Assembly (NCBI RefSeq): GCF_001667775.1
Contig: NZ_LZJI01000139.1
Location: 1-44,245, forward strand
DNA: 44,245 nt
Source of the DNA: Mycobacterium sp. E1747
Lineage (GTDB): Bacteria; Actinomycetota; Actinomycetes; Mycobacteriales; Mycobacteriaceae
Direction: 5' to 3'
Shown: piece by piece, positions 1-8,945 of the stretch
Position numbering within the stretch: position 1 is the first letter of the stretch
How the letters are laid out: each line of letters starts with the position of its first letter
Made by a program: the position numbers and the translations under genes
Notes under the pieces: model-generated
Told to the model about the DNA's origin: nothing
Database searches by the model: none
What the model saw: the letters and a program-made list of their open reading frames with translations, nothing else

Positions 1-49
1 CCAACGCGAAAAGCGCCACCAGCCAACCAGGGCGCAGCCGGCGAGTCAT
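1..49 (-). CDS. 5' end of a membrane or secreted protein, cut by the window edge
   Basis: An ATG on the minus strand opens a frame that stays open to the window edge and encodes MTRRLRPGWLVALFAL. A short arginine-rich stretch followed by a hydrophobic run is what a signal peptide or first membrane helix looks like. Its position beyond the Rv0910-type gene would fit an Rv0912-like small membrane protein, but this is only an inference from gene order. No strong ribosome binding site is visible upstream, and 16 codons are too few for a secure call. Confidence 0.35.
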   Translation of the reverse strand, partial: MTRRLRPGWLVALFAL

Positions 50-89
50 GCTAGCGAGATTAACCGACTCAGACCCGGCCCCGGGCGAT

Positions 90-145
90 CGAGCGTCACG
101 CTAGCGTGGCGCCCGTCGGCAAGCGCCGCCCCAGCGTGACGCTCG
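90..145. terminator. Inverted repeat, likely terminator after the SRPBCC gene
   Basis: CGAGCGTCACGCT at 90-102 is the exact reverse complement of AGCGTGACGCTCG at 133-145, a perfect 13-bp stem with a 30-nt loop. The left arm also overlaps the perfect 12-bp palindrome CACGCTAGCGTG at 97-108. It lies 16 nt past the stop codon of the minus-strand gene to its right, the usual place for a terminator. There is no T-tract, which is common for mycobacterial terminators. Confidence 0.5.
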
Positions 146-161
146 GGCGGCAGGTGCCCCA

Positions 162-632
162 TCAGCGGCTAACGCCGTGCCCGTTCATGCCGGGGTCGGG
201 TCGGGTGAACACCGTGACGAAGTTCTCCAGCGACGTGTTGATGTCGCCCCGCAGGGCGGCGGCCACGATCATGCCGATCGGCCCGAACAGCGCCGGGCCG
301 CCGAGGTGGACGTCGAAGCTGACGGTGGAGCCCTCCTCTGCGGGCTGAACCTTCGCCATCAGCTTGACCTTCACGCCGCCGACGCCGTCGCCGTTGAGTG
401 TCATGCCTTCCGGCGGCTTGTACCGCACCACCGTCCATTTGATCCGGTTGTACATGCCCTTGACTTCGACGATCGACTCCACGACCGTGCCCTTCTCGAT
501 GTCGTCGGGCAGTTTGCTGCGCCACACCCGGTGGATAGTCAGCCAATCCTTGTACCGGGACAGGTCCGACGCGTGCTTCCAGGCCACCTCGGGTGGCAGC
601 GGGACATCGATCGATCCGGAGAGTTTCGCCAT
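162..632 (-). CDS. SRPBCC (START-like) protein, Rv0910-type toxin candidate
   Basis: A 156-residue protein that reads as one SRPBCC/polyketide-cyclase-like domain. It begins with the typical strand (KLSGSIDVPLPPEVAW) and a tryptophan-rich region (YKDWLTIHRVWRS), and it ends with a long amphipathic helix and a polar tail. The fold binds hydrophobic ligands in a deep cavity. The orthologue Rv0910 was listed as a toxin paired with Rv0909 in a survey of M. tuberculosis toxin-antitoxin systems, although its fold does not resemble known RNase toxins. The gene starts 4 nt after the small antitoxin-like gene, so the two are surely co-transcribed. The domain call is firm; the toxin role is transferred from the relative and could be wrong. 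A lipid-binding role is the main alternative. Confidence 0.85.
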   Translation of the reverse strand: MAKLSGSIDVPLPPEVAWKHASDLSRYKDWLTIHRVWRSKLPDDIEKGTVVESIVEVKGMYNRIKWTVVRYKPPEGMTLNGDGVGGVKVKLMAKVQPAEEGSTVSFDVHLGGPALFGPIGMIVAAALRGDINTSLENFVTVFTRPDPGMNGHGVSR

Positions 633-636
633 GAGC

Positions 637-825
637 TCAGTTCTGGTTGTCGCCTTTTGCCGCGGCCTCGGCTGCCTTCTTGGCCTCTTCCTGCACTTTG
701 TGGATGGTGTCGGAGTACTTGTGCTGGGTCTTGTCGTCGACGAATTCGCCGGCCTTGTCGATCGCAGTCCCGACCTTGTCGGCGTTCTGCGACAACAGGT
801 CTTTCGCCTTGTCCAGGAGTCCCAT
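637..825 (-). CDS. MT0933/Rv0909-type small antitoxin-like protein
   Basis: A 62-residue, highly charged, lysine- and alanine-rich protein (starts [19 protein letters not shown]). It is predicted to be almost wholly helical and has no membrane segment. It matches the MT0933-like antitoxin family, whose member Rv0909 precedes Rv0910 in M. tuberculosis. The start is supported by an AAAGGA ribosome binding site 8-9 nt upstream. It lies 59 nt downstream of ctpE and 4 nt upstream of the SRPBCC gene, the antitoxin-first order expected of a TA operon. The repeated amphipathic pattern also resembles CsbD/YjbJ-like stress proteins, so a non-antitoxin role is possible. Confidence 0.8.
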   Translation of the reverse strand: MGLLDKAKDLLSQNADKVGTAIDKAGEFVDDKTQHKYSDTIHKVQEEAKKAAEAAAKGDNQN

Positions 826-884
826 GCACCCGTCCTTTCTCCGCCGGAAATCCTACTAACCCAGCGGGCCCGAGCTCCGGGTGG

Positions 885-3257
885 TCAGCGCCACAATCGC
901 GGCTGCACGCCCAGCATCCGCGCCCGGATCCACCACATCGCCTCGACCGCGGCCGCGCCCAGCACGCCGACCCCCACGGCGGTCGACGTCACCACCACAT
1001 CGGAGGGGTCGAGCAGGAACGCCTTGCGGGCCAGCGGGATGCTGAAGATCGCGACGTAGGCCAGGGCCGAGGCGATGACCAGCGCGACCCGCCACCATTG
1101 GTAGGGACGGGCCACCACTGCGAGCACCCACAGCGCCGTCATCAGCAGCGTGATCAGGGCCGCGGTGGACGCCTGCTCCTGTTGCTGAAACGTCGCGTGC
1201 CGGCCGTGGTAGGCCAGCAGATAGGACGCGAAGGTCGCGGTGCCCACGATCACCCCGGACGGCAGCGCCGAACTGAGCACCCGCCGGACGAAGCCGGGGT
1301 AGGCGCGTTCGTTGTTGGGGGCGAGCGACAGGATGAACGACGGGATTCCGATGGTGAACCACGCCGCGATCGTCACGTGAATAGGCTGAAACGGGTACAG
1401 CAAGGGATCGGCTTTGATCGCCTTGGCGAACAGGCATTCAATGCCGACCAGAAGCGCGAGCAGCACAGAGTAGACGGTCTTGGTCAAGAACAGGTTGGCG
1501 ACGCGCTCGATGTTGCCGATCACCCGCCTGCCCTCGGCGACGACGTACGGCAGAGTGGCGAACCTGTTGTCCAGCAACACGATTTGTGCGACCGCGCGCG
1601 AGGCCGGGCTGCCGGCCCCCATCGCGACGCCGATGTCGGCATCCTTGAGGGCCAGCACGTCGTTGACGCCGTCGCCGGTCATCGCGACGGTATGCCCGTG
1701 CGCTTGCAGGGCGTGCACGATCGACCGCTTCTGGTCGGGCCGCACCCGCCCGAACGTGGTGTAGGTATCCAGCGCGTTGGCCAGTTGCGCGGGTTCCGAC
1801 GGCAGCCGGCGCGCATCCATCGTCTCACCTCGCAGCCCGAGCTTCTCGGCGACGGCTCCGACGGACACCGCGTTGTCGCCAGAGATCACCTTCACCGAAA
1901 CGCCCTGCTCGGCAAAGTAATCCAACGTTTCCGCGGCGTCGGGGCGCACCCTTTGCTCGAGAACCACCAGCGCGACGGGGGTGACGCGCCCCGGGGCGTC
2001 CGGGTGGTCTACGGCCACATCGCCGGTGCCGACCAGCAGCACCCGCAGCCCCTGCGCGCCGATGCGCTCGGCCCGCCCGGCCGCTTCCGACGCCGGATCG
2101 AGCAGCACGTCCGGCGCCCCGATCACCCAGTTGCCGCGGTCGCCGTACGAGACCCCGCTCCACTTGGTGGCCGACTTGAAAGGCGCGGTCGCCGTGGCCA
2201 CCCAGTCGGGTGGCCGCTGATAGGTCTCGGCGATCGCCTGCATACTGGCGTTGGGCCGCGGGTCGGCGGCGGCCAACGCCGCCAGCGCCTCATCGACGTT
2301 GTCGCGTTGCGCCGCTTGGAGTTCCTCGACCCCCGCCACGCGCATGCCGTTCTCGGTCAAGGTGCCGGTCTTGTCCGCGCAGACCACATCGACCCTGGCG
2401 AGCCCTTCGATGGCGGGCAGCTCCTGCACCAGGCACTGGCGCTGGCCGAGCCGGATCACCCCAACGGCGAACGCGACCGACGTCAGCAGGACCAGCCCTT
2501 CGGGCACCATCGGCACCAGAGCACCGACCGTCCGCAGCACCGACTGCCGCCAGCCCGCATGGGTGGTGAAGAACTGGGTGTAAATCGTCAGCAAGCCGGC
2601 CGGAATCAACAGGTAGGTGATGAACTGCAGGATCCGGTTGATGCCCATGCGCAGTTCGGATTTGACCAAGGTGAACTTGCTGGCCTCTTCGGCGAGCTTG
2701 GCGGCGTACGCCTCCGGTCCGACCTTGGTGGCCCGGTAGGCCCCCGTCCCGGCGACGACGAAGCTTCCCGACATCACGGCGTCGCCGGTGGCCTTGCCGA
2801 TCGGGTCGGCCTCACCGGTCAGCAGCGATTCGTCGATCTCCAGGTTCGTCTCTTCGACGACCTGGCCATCGACGACGACCTGGTCGCCGGGTCCGAGTTC
2901 GATGATGTCATCGAGCACCACCTCCGAGGGCGGCAGCGTACGAGTCCCGGATGACCTGCGCACCAACGGTTTCGCCTGTCCCACGATCGCCAGCGCGTCC
3001 AGAGTCTGCTTGGCCCGGATCTCCTGCACCATGCCGACGACGCTGTTGGCGACGATAAGCAAGCCGAACATCCCGTTGATCACCGAGCCGGTCGCCAACA
3101 CGATCAGCAGCAACACGCCCAGGATGGCGTTGATCCGGGTGAAGACGTTGGCCCGCACGATGTCCGGAATGCTGCGGGTGGCCCGTTCTCGGACAGCGTT
3201 GCTCTTCCCGTCGGCGACCCGCTGCGCCACCTCGGCATCGGTCAGACCGGCGATCAT
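885..3257 (-). CDS. ctpE: P-type cation ATPase CtpE (calcium uptake)
   Basis: A full-length 790-residue P-type ATPase. Visible hallmarks are the actuator-domain TGE (TGEA, 147-150), the membrane motif VPEGL (251-255), the phosphorylation motif DKTGTLT with Asp295, and the hinge motif TGDGVND (527-533) followed by [12 protein letters not shown]. About eight to ten membrane helices are apparent, including a C-terminal bundle near residues 590-760. The lack of N-terminal metal-binding CxxC domains and the PEGL motif separate it from the heavy-metal group. CtpE of mycobacteria has been described as a calcium transporter required under low calcium. The ATG overlaps the upstream gene's stop by 4 bp (ATGA), so translation is probably coupled. 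It is the downstream member of a run from echA6. Confidence 0.95.
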   Translation of the reverse strand: MIAGLTDAEVAQRVADGKSNAVRERATRSIPDIVRANVFTRINAILGVLLLIVLATGSVINGMFGLLIVANSVVGMVQEIRAKQTLDALAIVGQAKPLVRRSSGTRTLPPSEVVLDDIIELGPGDQVVVDGQVVEETNLEIDESLLTGEADPIGKATGDAVMSGSFVVAGTGAYRATKVGPEAYAAKLAEEASKFTLVKSELRMGINRILQFITYLLIPAGLLTIYTQFFTTHAGWRQSVLRTVGALVPMVPEGLVLLTSVAFAVGVIRLGQRQCLVQELPAIEGLARVDVVCADKTGTLTENGMRVAGVEELQAAQRDNVDEALAALAAADPRPNASMQAIAETYQRPPDWVATATAPFKSATKWSGVSYGDRGNWVIGAPDVLLDPASEAAGRAERIGAQGLRVLLVGTGDVAVDHPDAPGRVTPVALVVLEQRVRPDAAETLDYFAEQGVSVKVISGDNAVSVGAVAEKLGLRGETMDARRLPSEPAQLANALDTYTTFGRVRPDQKRSIVHALQAHGHTVAMTGDGVNDVLALKDADIGVAMGAGSPASRAVAQIVLLDNRFATLPYVVAEGRRVIGNIERVANLFLTKTVYSVLLALLVGIECLFAKAIKADPLLYPFQPIHVTIAAWFTIGIPSFILSLAPNNERAYPGFVRRVLSSALPSGVIVGTATFASYLLAYHGRHATFQQQEQASTAALITLLMTALWVLAVVARPYQWWRVALVIASALAYVAIFSIPLARKAFLLDPSDVVVTSTAVGVGVLGAAAVEAMWWIRARMLGVQPRLWR

Positions 3258-4831
3258 CGGGTAAACGTTCCCAGTTTGTCGGAGTCGTAGTACTCCAGGT
3301 TCAGCGTGTTACCGGAGAACACGGCCTTCGAAATCGTTCCCGGTGGGGCATTTTCGTCGGTCAGACCGAAGGTGAAGGTGTCGCCGTCCCAATGCGTCAG
3401 GCTGAGAGCACGGTTCTTCGGCCCCATCACCAACTGCAGGCCACCGTCGCGCTCCGTAACGACGGCCGGGCCCCAGTAGTCGTTGGCGTAGACGCCGGCG
3501 TAGTCGCCGAGCGCTCTGGCCGGTGCGGGGTTGGAGGGCGGTTGCTTGCCGACCAGCGAACCCTGCGGGTTGTTGAGCCAGCCGATCGCCTTCTTGTACA
3601 GCGCACCCCAGTCCTCGCGGATCTGGCCATACTCAACGAGTTCGATGAACTGAGCCGCCAGCGTCTCCGGGATGCCGTAGGGCGCGCCGTTCGTCAGCGC
3701 GATGATGGCCAGGTCCTCCGAGGGCAGCGCGACGAAGTTCGTGGCCGCCCCCAGATCGAAAGCGCCCGAATGGGAGTACTCGGTTCGCCCGGAGGAATCA
3801 ACCGATGCGTTGAAGCCGTATCCGTAGAACCCGGAGCGTGCCATGGGCGTCTTAGCCGGCGCCGAGACGGCCTGCGGACTGGTAGCTGGCAGCAAGGCTT
3901 CCGGCGACACGATCCGCTGCCCGTCGTAACTTCCCTTGCCCAGCAACATCATCAGCCAGCGGGCCATGTCATGGACCGATGAACTGACGCCTCCCGCGGG
4001 TGACTGAGGATCGGGGTCGCGCTGGAATCGCGCTTCCCACTTGTCGCCGACCTTGATGTGGTTGACCGCATGGTTGGGCCGGGCGACGAAGTCAACGAAC
4101 CGCGAACTGGTCGATGTCATCCCCAGCGGGCGGTAGAGCACCTCCTCGCAGAGGTCTTCCCATGACTTGCCCGCCGCGGCGGCCACCGCCTCGGCGGCCG
4201 CGGTCACCCCATAGTTCGTGTAGGCGTAGCTGGCCCGAAACGGGGCCAGCGACAGGAACTTCAGCCGCTCGAGCGTCTGCCGTCGGTCGTAACCCAGGTC
4301 TTCGAGTTTGTCGCCGGCGTGGTCGGGCAGCCCGGAACGGTGCGAATAAAGATCGGCGACGGTCACATGGCTGGTGACGTAGGGATCGCTGAGCGTGAAC
4401 CACGGCAGCTTGGACGCGACCGGGGTGTCCCAGGCGAGGACGCTGTCACCGACTTCATGCGCGACCACCGTGGAACCGACCGATTTGGACACCGACGCCA
4501 ACTGGAAGACGGTGTCGGCGTCGACGACGTTGTCTTGGCCCTGCCCCTTCCTCACGTCCTTGACTCCGAAGCCCTTGGCGTACAACACTTTCCCGCCGTG
4601 GACGATGGCCACGGCCATCCCCGGGACGCCGGTGCTCTTCATCAGGTCGCCGACCAGGCCGTCGACCTTTGCGACGGCGTCGTCGATGCGACCGGCGGGG
4701 ATGACAACGCCGGAGATCTCGTTGGGCGGTGCGTCAGAGAGCGCGGGCGGGCTGGAAGTGGGGTGCGCGGGCCCGCATCCGGTCATGCCGAGCAGCACCG
4801 TGACAGCGGCTGCGGCGGCGCGTTTCGTCAT
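3254..4831 (-). CDS. Lipoprotein serine hydrolase of the beta-lactamase/class C PBP family (Rv0907-like)
   Basis: A 525-residue exported hydrolase. The N-terminus is a lipoprotein signal peptide with lipobox MTGC (Cys19). The active-site motif SxxK is S113-V-S-K116, the second motif YxN is Y204-T-N206, and an H-S-G motif stands near the end of the domain in place of the KTG box. The C-terminal 130 residues form a separate beta-rich domain often found in this family. Family members are esterases, peptidases or D-aminopeptidases; the substrate cannot be told from sequence. An AAGG ribosome binding site sits 7 nt before the ATG. The gene follows the MBL hydrolase by 39 nt and overlaps ctpE by 4 bp, placing it in the same transcript. 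It corresponds to Rv0907. Confidence 0.9.
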   Translation of the reverse strand: MTKRAAAAAVTVLLGMTGCGPAHPTSSPPALSDAPPNEISGVVIPAGRIDDAVAKVDGLVGDLMKSTGVPGMAVAIVHGGKVLYAKGFGVKDVRKGQGQDNVVDADTVFQLASVSKSVGSTVVAHEVGDSVLAWDTPVASKLPWFTLSDPYVTSHVTVADLYSHRSGLPDHAGDKLEDLGYDRRQTLERLKFLSLAPFRASYAYTNYGVTAAAEAVAAAAGKSWEDLCEEVLYRPLGMTSTSSRFVDFVARPNHAVNHIKVGDKWEARFQRDPDPQSPAGGVSSSVHDMARWLMMLLGKGSYDGQRIVSPEALLPATSPQAVSAPAKTPMARSGFYGYGFNASVDSSGRTEYSHSGAFDLGAATNFVALPSEDLAIIALTNGAPYGIPETLAAQFIELVEYGQIREDWGALYKKAIGWLNNPQGSLVGKQPPSNPAPARALGDYAGVYANDYWGPAVVTERDGGLQLVMGPKNRALSLTHWDGDTFTFGLTDENAPPGTISKAVFSGNTLNLEYYDSDKLGTFTR

Positions 4832-4870
4832 GGCGGAACCTTAGCGTGGGGAGGTTTCCGGGCTCCCCAA

Positions 4871-5980
4871 TCAGAGCCGCCACCACGGGTTCGATTTCAC
4901 CGGCGACGTGGGATCGATGCGCTGGCCCGGGGCGGGCACCGCGACGTCGACCCGCTCCTGCTCCGCGGCGGTGAGCAGTCGCTCGACCGGCTCGGCCCAC
5001 GGATGGGGGGCCAACCGGAACGTGCCCCAGTGGATCGGCACCAGCAGCCCGGCCTCGGTGAGGTCCAGGTGCGCCCGAACCGCCTCCTCGGGGTTCATGT
5101 GCACGTCCGGCCACGCGGTGTTGTAGGCCCCGATGGGCAGCAGGGTCAGGTCGAACGGCCCGTGCTCTTCGCCGATGTGCGCGAAGCTCTTGGTGTACCC
5201 GGTGTCGCCGCCGAAATACGCGCGGTGGTTCGGGCCGACGAAGGCCCATGACGCCCACAGCGTGGCGTTGCGGTCCAGGAAGCGACCCGAGAAGTGCCGC
5301 GCCGGCAGGCAAGTCACGATGAGCTCATCGAGCTTGGCACTCTGATGCCAGTCGAGTTCGACGATGCGCCGCTCGGGGATTCCCCACGCCCGCAGGTGGG
5401 CGCCGACACCGAGGGGGACGAAGAAGGGCGCCCGCTGTGTGTGGGCCAGCGCCATGACCGTGTCGATGTCGAGGTGGTCGTAGTGGTCGTGGCTGATCAC
5501 CACCGCATCGACGGCGGGCAGCCCCTCCAATTGCACCGGCGGCGGATGCAGCCGCCGCGGCCCCACGATGTCCGACGGTGAGCACCGGTCGCTCCACACC
5601 GGATCGGTGAGCACCCGGTAACCGTCGATTTCCAGCAGCGCCGTCGAGTGGCCGAACCAGCTGACCGCGAGCGGGCCGGAATCACCCTCGAAGATCGCCG
5701 GCGCGGCCAACGGGATCGGCGACGCCGGCCGGCCAACACCACGATTGCCGATCAGCTCCCAGACGACGAGCCGCAGTTCTTCGCGGTCCATGGAATCGGA
5801 GGCGGGGTCGAGGTTGACGAATACGCCGTCGCGGTAATTCGGTGATCCCTCGGCCATCGCCCGTATGGCGGCGGGGCGCGCACCGAGGGCCGCCGGTGCC
5901 CCATGCAGCGCCCGCACCACCCAGCTGCCGGCCGCCAGCGACGCCGTCCCCGCGGCCAGCCGCAGCGCCCCCCGCAGCAT
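4871..5980 (-). CDS. MBL-fold metal-dependent hydrolase, NAPE-PLD/UlaG-like (Rv0906-like)
   Basis: A 369-residue protein with a metallo-beta-lactamase fold. The metal motif HxHxDH is H164-D-H166-Y-D168-H169, with further ligands H229 (ARHFSGR), D259 (GGDTGY) and H317 (PIHWGT). The motif order and the phrases WFGHSTALLEIDG and PIGAYNT are typical of the beta-lactamase superfamily 2 group that includes N-acyl-phosphatidylethanolamine phospholipase D. A hydrophobic N-terminus (about residues 5-25) suggests membrane association. The frame stays open further upstream, but only in antisense to conserved echA6 codons. The ATG chosen begins 5 nt after the echA6 stop, as expected for an operon. A role in lipid hydrolysis or remodelling is inferred from family and neighbours; it corresponds to Rv0906. 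Confidence 0.88.
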   Translation of the reverse strand: MLRGALRLAAGTASLAAGSWVVRALHGAPAALGARPAAIRAMAEGSPNYRDGVFVNLDPASDSMDREELRLVVWELIGNRGVGRPASPIPLAAPAIFEGDSGPLAVSWFGHSTALLEIDGYRVLTDPVWSDRCSPSDIVGPRRLHPPPVQLEGLPAVDAVVISHDHYDHLDIDTVMALAHTQRAPFFVPLGVGAHLRAWGIPERRIVELDWHQSAKLDELIVTCLPARHFSGRFLDRNATLWASWAFVGPNHRAYFGGDTGYTKSFAHIGEEHGPFDLTLLPIGAYNTAWPDVHMNPEEAVRAHLDLTEAGLLVPIHWGTFRLAPHPWAEPVERLLTAAEQERVDVAVPAPGQRIDPTSPVKSNPWWRL

Positions 5981-5985
5981 GACGG

Positions 5986-6717
5986 TCAGGCCCCCTTGAA
6001 CTTCGGCGGTCGCTTCTCGATGCGGGCCACCTGGGCTTCGATGACGTCCTGGCTCCCCCACGCTTTGTCGAAGAGCTCCTTGTGCACCGGCCCGGCCTCT
6101 TCGATGGCACCGTCGTCGTTGAGTACCCGCTTGGCATGCTGAAGTGCCAGCGGGGCCAGGCCGGCGATCTCGGCTGCCCAGGCCTGGGCGTCGGCCAGGG
6201 TCCCGATGCGGTTGGCCATTCCGGTCTGCAGCGCAGCGTCTGCGGTGAGCTTCTCCGCGGCCAGCAGCATCGCGCGGGCCCGGCCGTGACCGACCAGCGA
6301 AGACAACCGCCGGATGCTCCAATTGTCAAGCGCCAGACCGTATTTCGAGGTAGGGAACTGAAAGAACGCCTCAGGTGCGACAACCCGCAGATCGCATTGC
6401 ATGGCCAGCTGCAGGCCCGCGCCGATGGCGGGGCCGTTGATGGCGCCGATCACCGGGATCAGGGTGGCATCCATCAACTTGTGCAACTCGATCAGCCGGT
6501 CGGGATAGTCGGCGGCGAACGCATCGCCGCTCAGGTCGGCACCGGCGCAGAACACGGTGCCCTGGCCGGTCAGCACGATGGCCCGCACAGTGCCGTCGCT
6601 CGCCTTCTGGAAGGCCTCCCGCAGCTCCTCGACGAGCTGCGAATTGAGCGCGTTGCGCCGCTCCGACCGCTGCAACTCAATGGTCAGCACGGCTTCGGCC
6701 TGGGTAACACCGATCAT
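5986..6717 (-). CDS. echA6: Non-catalytic enoyl-CoA hydratase homologue EchA6
   Basis: A 243-residue crotonase-fold protein. The oxyanion-hole signature FCAGADLSG (56-64) is intact. The two acidic residues that catalyse hydration in true enoyl-CoA hydratases are absent: the first is replaced by Gln103 in GLQLAMQCD, and the second falls in FPTSKYG without an acid. This matches M. tuberculosis EchA6, described as binding acyl-CoA without hydrating it, passing fatty acids to FAS-II, and being the target of tetrahydropyrazo-pyrimidine carboxamides. It heads a minus-strand run (MBL hydrolase, serine hydrolase, ctpE) and is divergent from accD3 across only 27 bp. A -10 element directly before the ATG suggests a leaderless or very short-leader mRNA. 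Confidence 0.93.
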   Translation of the reverse strand: MIGVTQAEAVLTIELQRSERRNALNSQLVEELREAFQKASDGTVRAIVLTGQGTVFCAGADLSGDAFAADYPDRLIELHKLMDATLIPVIGAINGPAIGAGLQLAMQCDLRVVAPEAFFQFPTSKYGLALDNWSIRRLSSLVGHGRARAMLLAAEKLTADAALQTGMANRIGTLADAQAWAAEIAGLAPLALQHAKRVLNDDGAIEEAGPVHKELFDKAWGSQDVIEAQVARIEKRPPKFKGA

Positions 6718-6724
6718 GGCAGCC

Positions 6725-6738
6725 ACCCTATATAGCCT
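6725..6738. promoter_or_regulatory. Symmetric divergent promoter of echA6 and accD3
   Basis: The whole 27-bp gap between the two start codons centres on the palindrome CTATATAG (6728-6735). A TANNNT -10 element can be read each way: TAGCCT at 6733-6738 on the plus strand and TAGGGT (complement of 6725-6730) on the minus strand. Each ends 6-7 bp from its own start codon, so both mRNAs would start at or next to the first base of the start codon. Divergent promoters built on -10 symmetry are known in bacteria. The assignment here is by eye. Confidence 0.55.
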
Positions 6739-6744
6739 CGTGTC

Positions 6745-8217
6745 GTGAGTCGTATCACGGCTGATCAGCTGCGCGACGCGGTGCTGGACGACGGTTCCTT
6801 CGTCCGCTGGGACGGCGAGCCGCTCGCCATCCCGGTCAGCGACGCGTATTCGCGAGAGTTGGCCGAGGCGCGGGCGGCCACCGGCCTGGATGAATCGGTG
6901 CTGACGGGCGAGGGCCGCATTTACGGGCGTCGGGTGGCGGTCGTGGTGTGTGAATTCGGTTTCCTGGGCGGCTCGATCGGCGTGGCGGCGGCCGAGCGAA
7001 TCACCGCCGCGGTGCAGCGGGCGACCGCCGAGGGCCTGCCGTTGTTGGCCTCGCCGAGCTCCGGCGGCACCCGTATGCAGGAGGGCACGGTCGCCTTTCT
7101 GCAAATGGTGAAGATCGCCGCCGCGGTGCGACTGCACAAGCGGGCCCACCTGCCCTACCTGGTCTACCTGCGCAACCCGACTACCGGCGGGGTGTTCGCG
7201 TCGTGGGGTTCGCTGGGCCACGTCACGGTGGCCGAGCCGGGCGCCCTGATCGGATTTCTCGGGCCCCGGGTGTATCAGCTGCTCTACGGCGAGCCGTTTC
7301 CCGAGGGCATCCAGACCGCGGAGAACCTGCACCGCCACGGCGTGATCGACGGTGTCGTCGCGGTCGACGAGCTGCGCCGGATGCTCCACCTCGCGCTGAC
7401 CGTCCTCGCCGACCCGCCCGAACCGCTGCCGGCGGCTCCGCCGCCCGAACCGATCCCCGACGTGCCGGCGTGGGACTCCGTGGTGGCGTCCCGCCGCCCT
7501 GACCGTCCGGGTGTCGGCCAGTTGTTGCGCCACGGCGCCTCCGATCTGGTGCTGCTGTCGGGGACGGGGCAGGGGGAAGCGGCGACGACCCTGTTGGCCC
7601 TGACCCGCTTCGCCGGGCAGCCCGCGGTGGTGCTCGGCCAGCAACGGGTTACGGGCGGGATGGTGGGACCCGCGTCGCTGCGGGAGGCCCGGCGGGGCAT
7701 GGCGCTGGCCGCCGAGCTGCGCCTGCCGCTGGTGCTGGTGATCGACACCGCCGGCCCAGCGCTGTCGGCCGAGGCCGAACAGGGCGGGCTGGCCGGGCAG
7801 ATCGCCCAGTGCCTGGCCGAGCTGGTGACCCTCGACACCCAGACGGTGTCGGTGTTGCTCGGACAGGGCAGCGGTGGGCCGGCGCTTGCGATGGTGCCCG
7901 CCGATCGGGTGCTGGCCGCTTTGCACGGTTGGCTGGCACCGTTGCCGCCGGAAGGCGCGAGCGCGATCGTCTTCCGCGACACCGTTCACGCCGCCGAACT
8001 CGCTGCGGCGCAAGGTATCCGGTCCGCCGACCTGCTGGCGTCGGGCATTGTCGACGCGGTGGTGGCGGAGCATCCCGACGCCGCCGACGAACCGGTCGAG
8101 TTCTGCCAGCGGCTCTCCCGCACCATCGCCGCCGAGCTGCAGGGGTTGCGGGCGACGCCCGACGACGAGCGCCTGGCAAGCAGACTTCACCGCTACCGCC
8201 GCATCGGGCTGCCCTGA
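6745..8217 (+). CDS. accD3: Acetyl/acyl-CoA carboxylase carboxyltransferase AccD3
   Basis: A 490-residue carboxyltransferase, matching M. tuberculosis AccD3 almost residue for residue, starting at GTG ([10 protein letters not shown]). It has two crotonase-like halves. The first carries [12 protein letters not shown] and the second carries [11 protein letters not shown], the two oxyanion-type loops that bind the biotin and acyl-CoA substrates. No zinc ribbon precedes the first half. Carboxyltransferases of this class move CO2 from carboxybiotin to acyl-CoA to make malonyl-CoA or an analogue; AccD3's own substrate is not settled. It is divergent from echA6, whose product delivers fatty acyl-CoA, so shared promoter control of the two would make sense. 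A nested hairpin follows the stop. Confidence 0.93.
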   Translation: MSRITADQLRDAVLDDGSFVRWDGEPLAIPVSDAYSRELAEARAATGLDESVLTGEGRIYGRRVAVVVCEFGFLGGSIGVAAAERITAAVQRATAEGLPLLASPSSGGTRMQEGTVAFLQMVKIAAAVRLHKRAHLPYLVYLRNPTTGGVFASWGSLGHVTVAEPGALIGFLGPRVYQLLYGEPFPEGIQTAENLHRHGVIDGVVAVDELRRMLHLALTVLADPPEPLPAAPPPEPIPDVPAWDSVVASRRPDRPGVGQLLRHGASDLVLLSGTGQGEAATTLLALTRFAGQPAVVLGQQRVTGGMVGPASLREARRGMALAAELRLPLVLVIDTAGPALSAEAEQGGLAGQIAQCLAELVTLDTQTVSVLLGQGSGGPALAMVPADRVLAALHGWLAPLPPEGASAIVFRDTVHAAELAAAQGIRSADLLASGIVDAVVAEHPDAADEPVEFCQRLSRTIAAELQGLRATPDDERLASRLHRYRRIGLP

Positions 8218-8221
8218 CTTT

Positions 8222-8285
8222 CGCGACACATAAGCGACGCACACCACACGCGGCCGCAAAGCGTCGCCGTGGTTCATGTCTCGCG
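8222..8285. terminator. Nested inverted repeat between convergent accD3 and tetR
   Basis: An outer stem pairs CGCGACACAT (8222-8231) with ATGTCTCGCG (8276-8285) at nine of ten positions. An inner perfect 7-bp stem pairs GCGACGC (8234-8240) with GCGTCGC (8261-8267). It fills the gap between two converging genes and is well placed to end both transcripts. Confidence 0.6.
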
Positions 8286-8287
8286 GG

Positions 8288-8839
8288 TCAGCCCTCGGGC
8301 AACCCGAGGTAACGCTGGATCGTCGGACCGAGCCACTCCACGATCTCGTCTCGGCTCATCTCCACGATCGGCGGGAGCCGTAAGACGAAGCGGCACAGGG
8401 CCATCCCCAGGATCTGCGTCGCGATCAGCCCGGCCCGCACGTCGGCGTCGGGCGGCGGCACGAAGGAGGCCACCAGCGGCTGGATCTGGCTCCCGAAGAT
8501 CTCCTGCATCCGTTGCGCCGCTTCGCCGTTGGTGGTGCTGGACCGCAGCAGGATCACCAGCGCCTCGTCACCCTCCCAGCGTTCGAGAAAGTGCCGGACC
8601 ATCGAGTGCCCGACCTGCGCCGGGTCGATTGCAGCCACGTCCGGGAACCGCAGATCGAACTCGGCCGCGGCCGCGAACAACTTGTCCTTGCTGCCGTAGT
8701 ACCGCATGACCATCGCCGGATCGATCCCCGCGTCGGCGGCGATCGTCCGGATGGTCGCGCCCTGAAAGCCGACCGCGCCGAACCGCTCGCGGGCCGCCGC
8801 CAGGATCGCCGCCTTGGTCTGGTCCGACGACCTTCTCAT
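8288..8839 (-). CDS. TetR/AcrR-family transcriptional regulator
   Basis: A 183-residue TetR regulator. The N-terminal helix-turn-helix is typical ([25 protein letters not shown], then [19 protein letters not shown], residues about 9-55). It is followed by an all-helical ligand domain with the Asp/Pro-rich loop seen in many actinobacterial members. The reading frame is open further upstream, but the ATG used here gives the normal TetR N-terminus ([13 protein letters not shown]). It is divergent from the FAD monooxygenase, with two CAACA/TGTTG-type dyads between them. It is therefore a probable autorepressor and repressor of that gene. The inducer is unknown, probably the monooxygenase substrate. 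No equivalent stands between accD3 and prrA in M. tuberculosis as I remember it. Confidence 0.9.
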   Translation of the reverse strand: MRRSSDQTKAAILAAARERFGAVGFQGATIRTIAADAGIDPAMVMRYYGSKDKLFAAAAEFDLRFPDVAAIDPAQVGHSMVRHFLERWEGDEALVILLRSSTTNGEAAQRMQEIFGSQIQPLVASFVPPPDADVRAGLIATQILGMALCRFVLRLPPIVEMSRDEIVEWLGPTIQRYLGLPEG

Positions 8840-8855
8840 GCCAACGATTGTAGGC

Positions 8856-8915
8856 CAACAACTGTTGACATAGTGCGATCGGCGCGCCAGCATGGAGTCA
8901 TGCCAACAAGCGTTG
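8856..8915. promoter_or_regulatory. Two operator-like dyads between tetR and the FAD monooxygenase
   Basis: Two related boxes share the pattern CCAACAANNGTTGACTA. Box 1, CAACAACTGTTG (8856-8867), has perfect arms CAACA/TGTTG around AC. Box 2, CAACAAGCGTTG (8904-8915), has arms CAAC/GTTG. They start 48 bp apart and lie 17 bp from the tetR start and 30 bp from the monooxygenase start, as expected for a TetR regulator controlling both directions. Confidence 0.65.
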
Positions 8916-8945
8916 ACTAACGCACAACGGAGAGAGGAGCCGGGC

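Noticed and set aside
177..2954. A 925-codon open frame on the plus strand opposite ctpE and neighbours
   Set aside because: It is antisense to a P-type ATPase with every motif intact. Its translation is Arg/Gly/His-rich low-complexity sequence typical of a shadow frame in high-G+C DNA.
6718..8277. Possible long N-terminal extension of echA6 across the accD3 region
   Set aside because: The extension lies entirely opposite conserved accD3 codons. The ATG at 6717 gives the known EchA6 length and a promoter fits directly before it.
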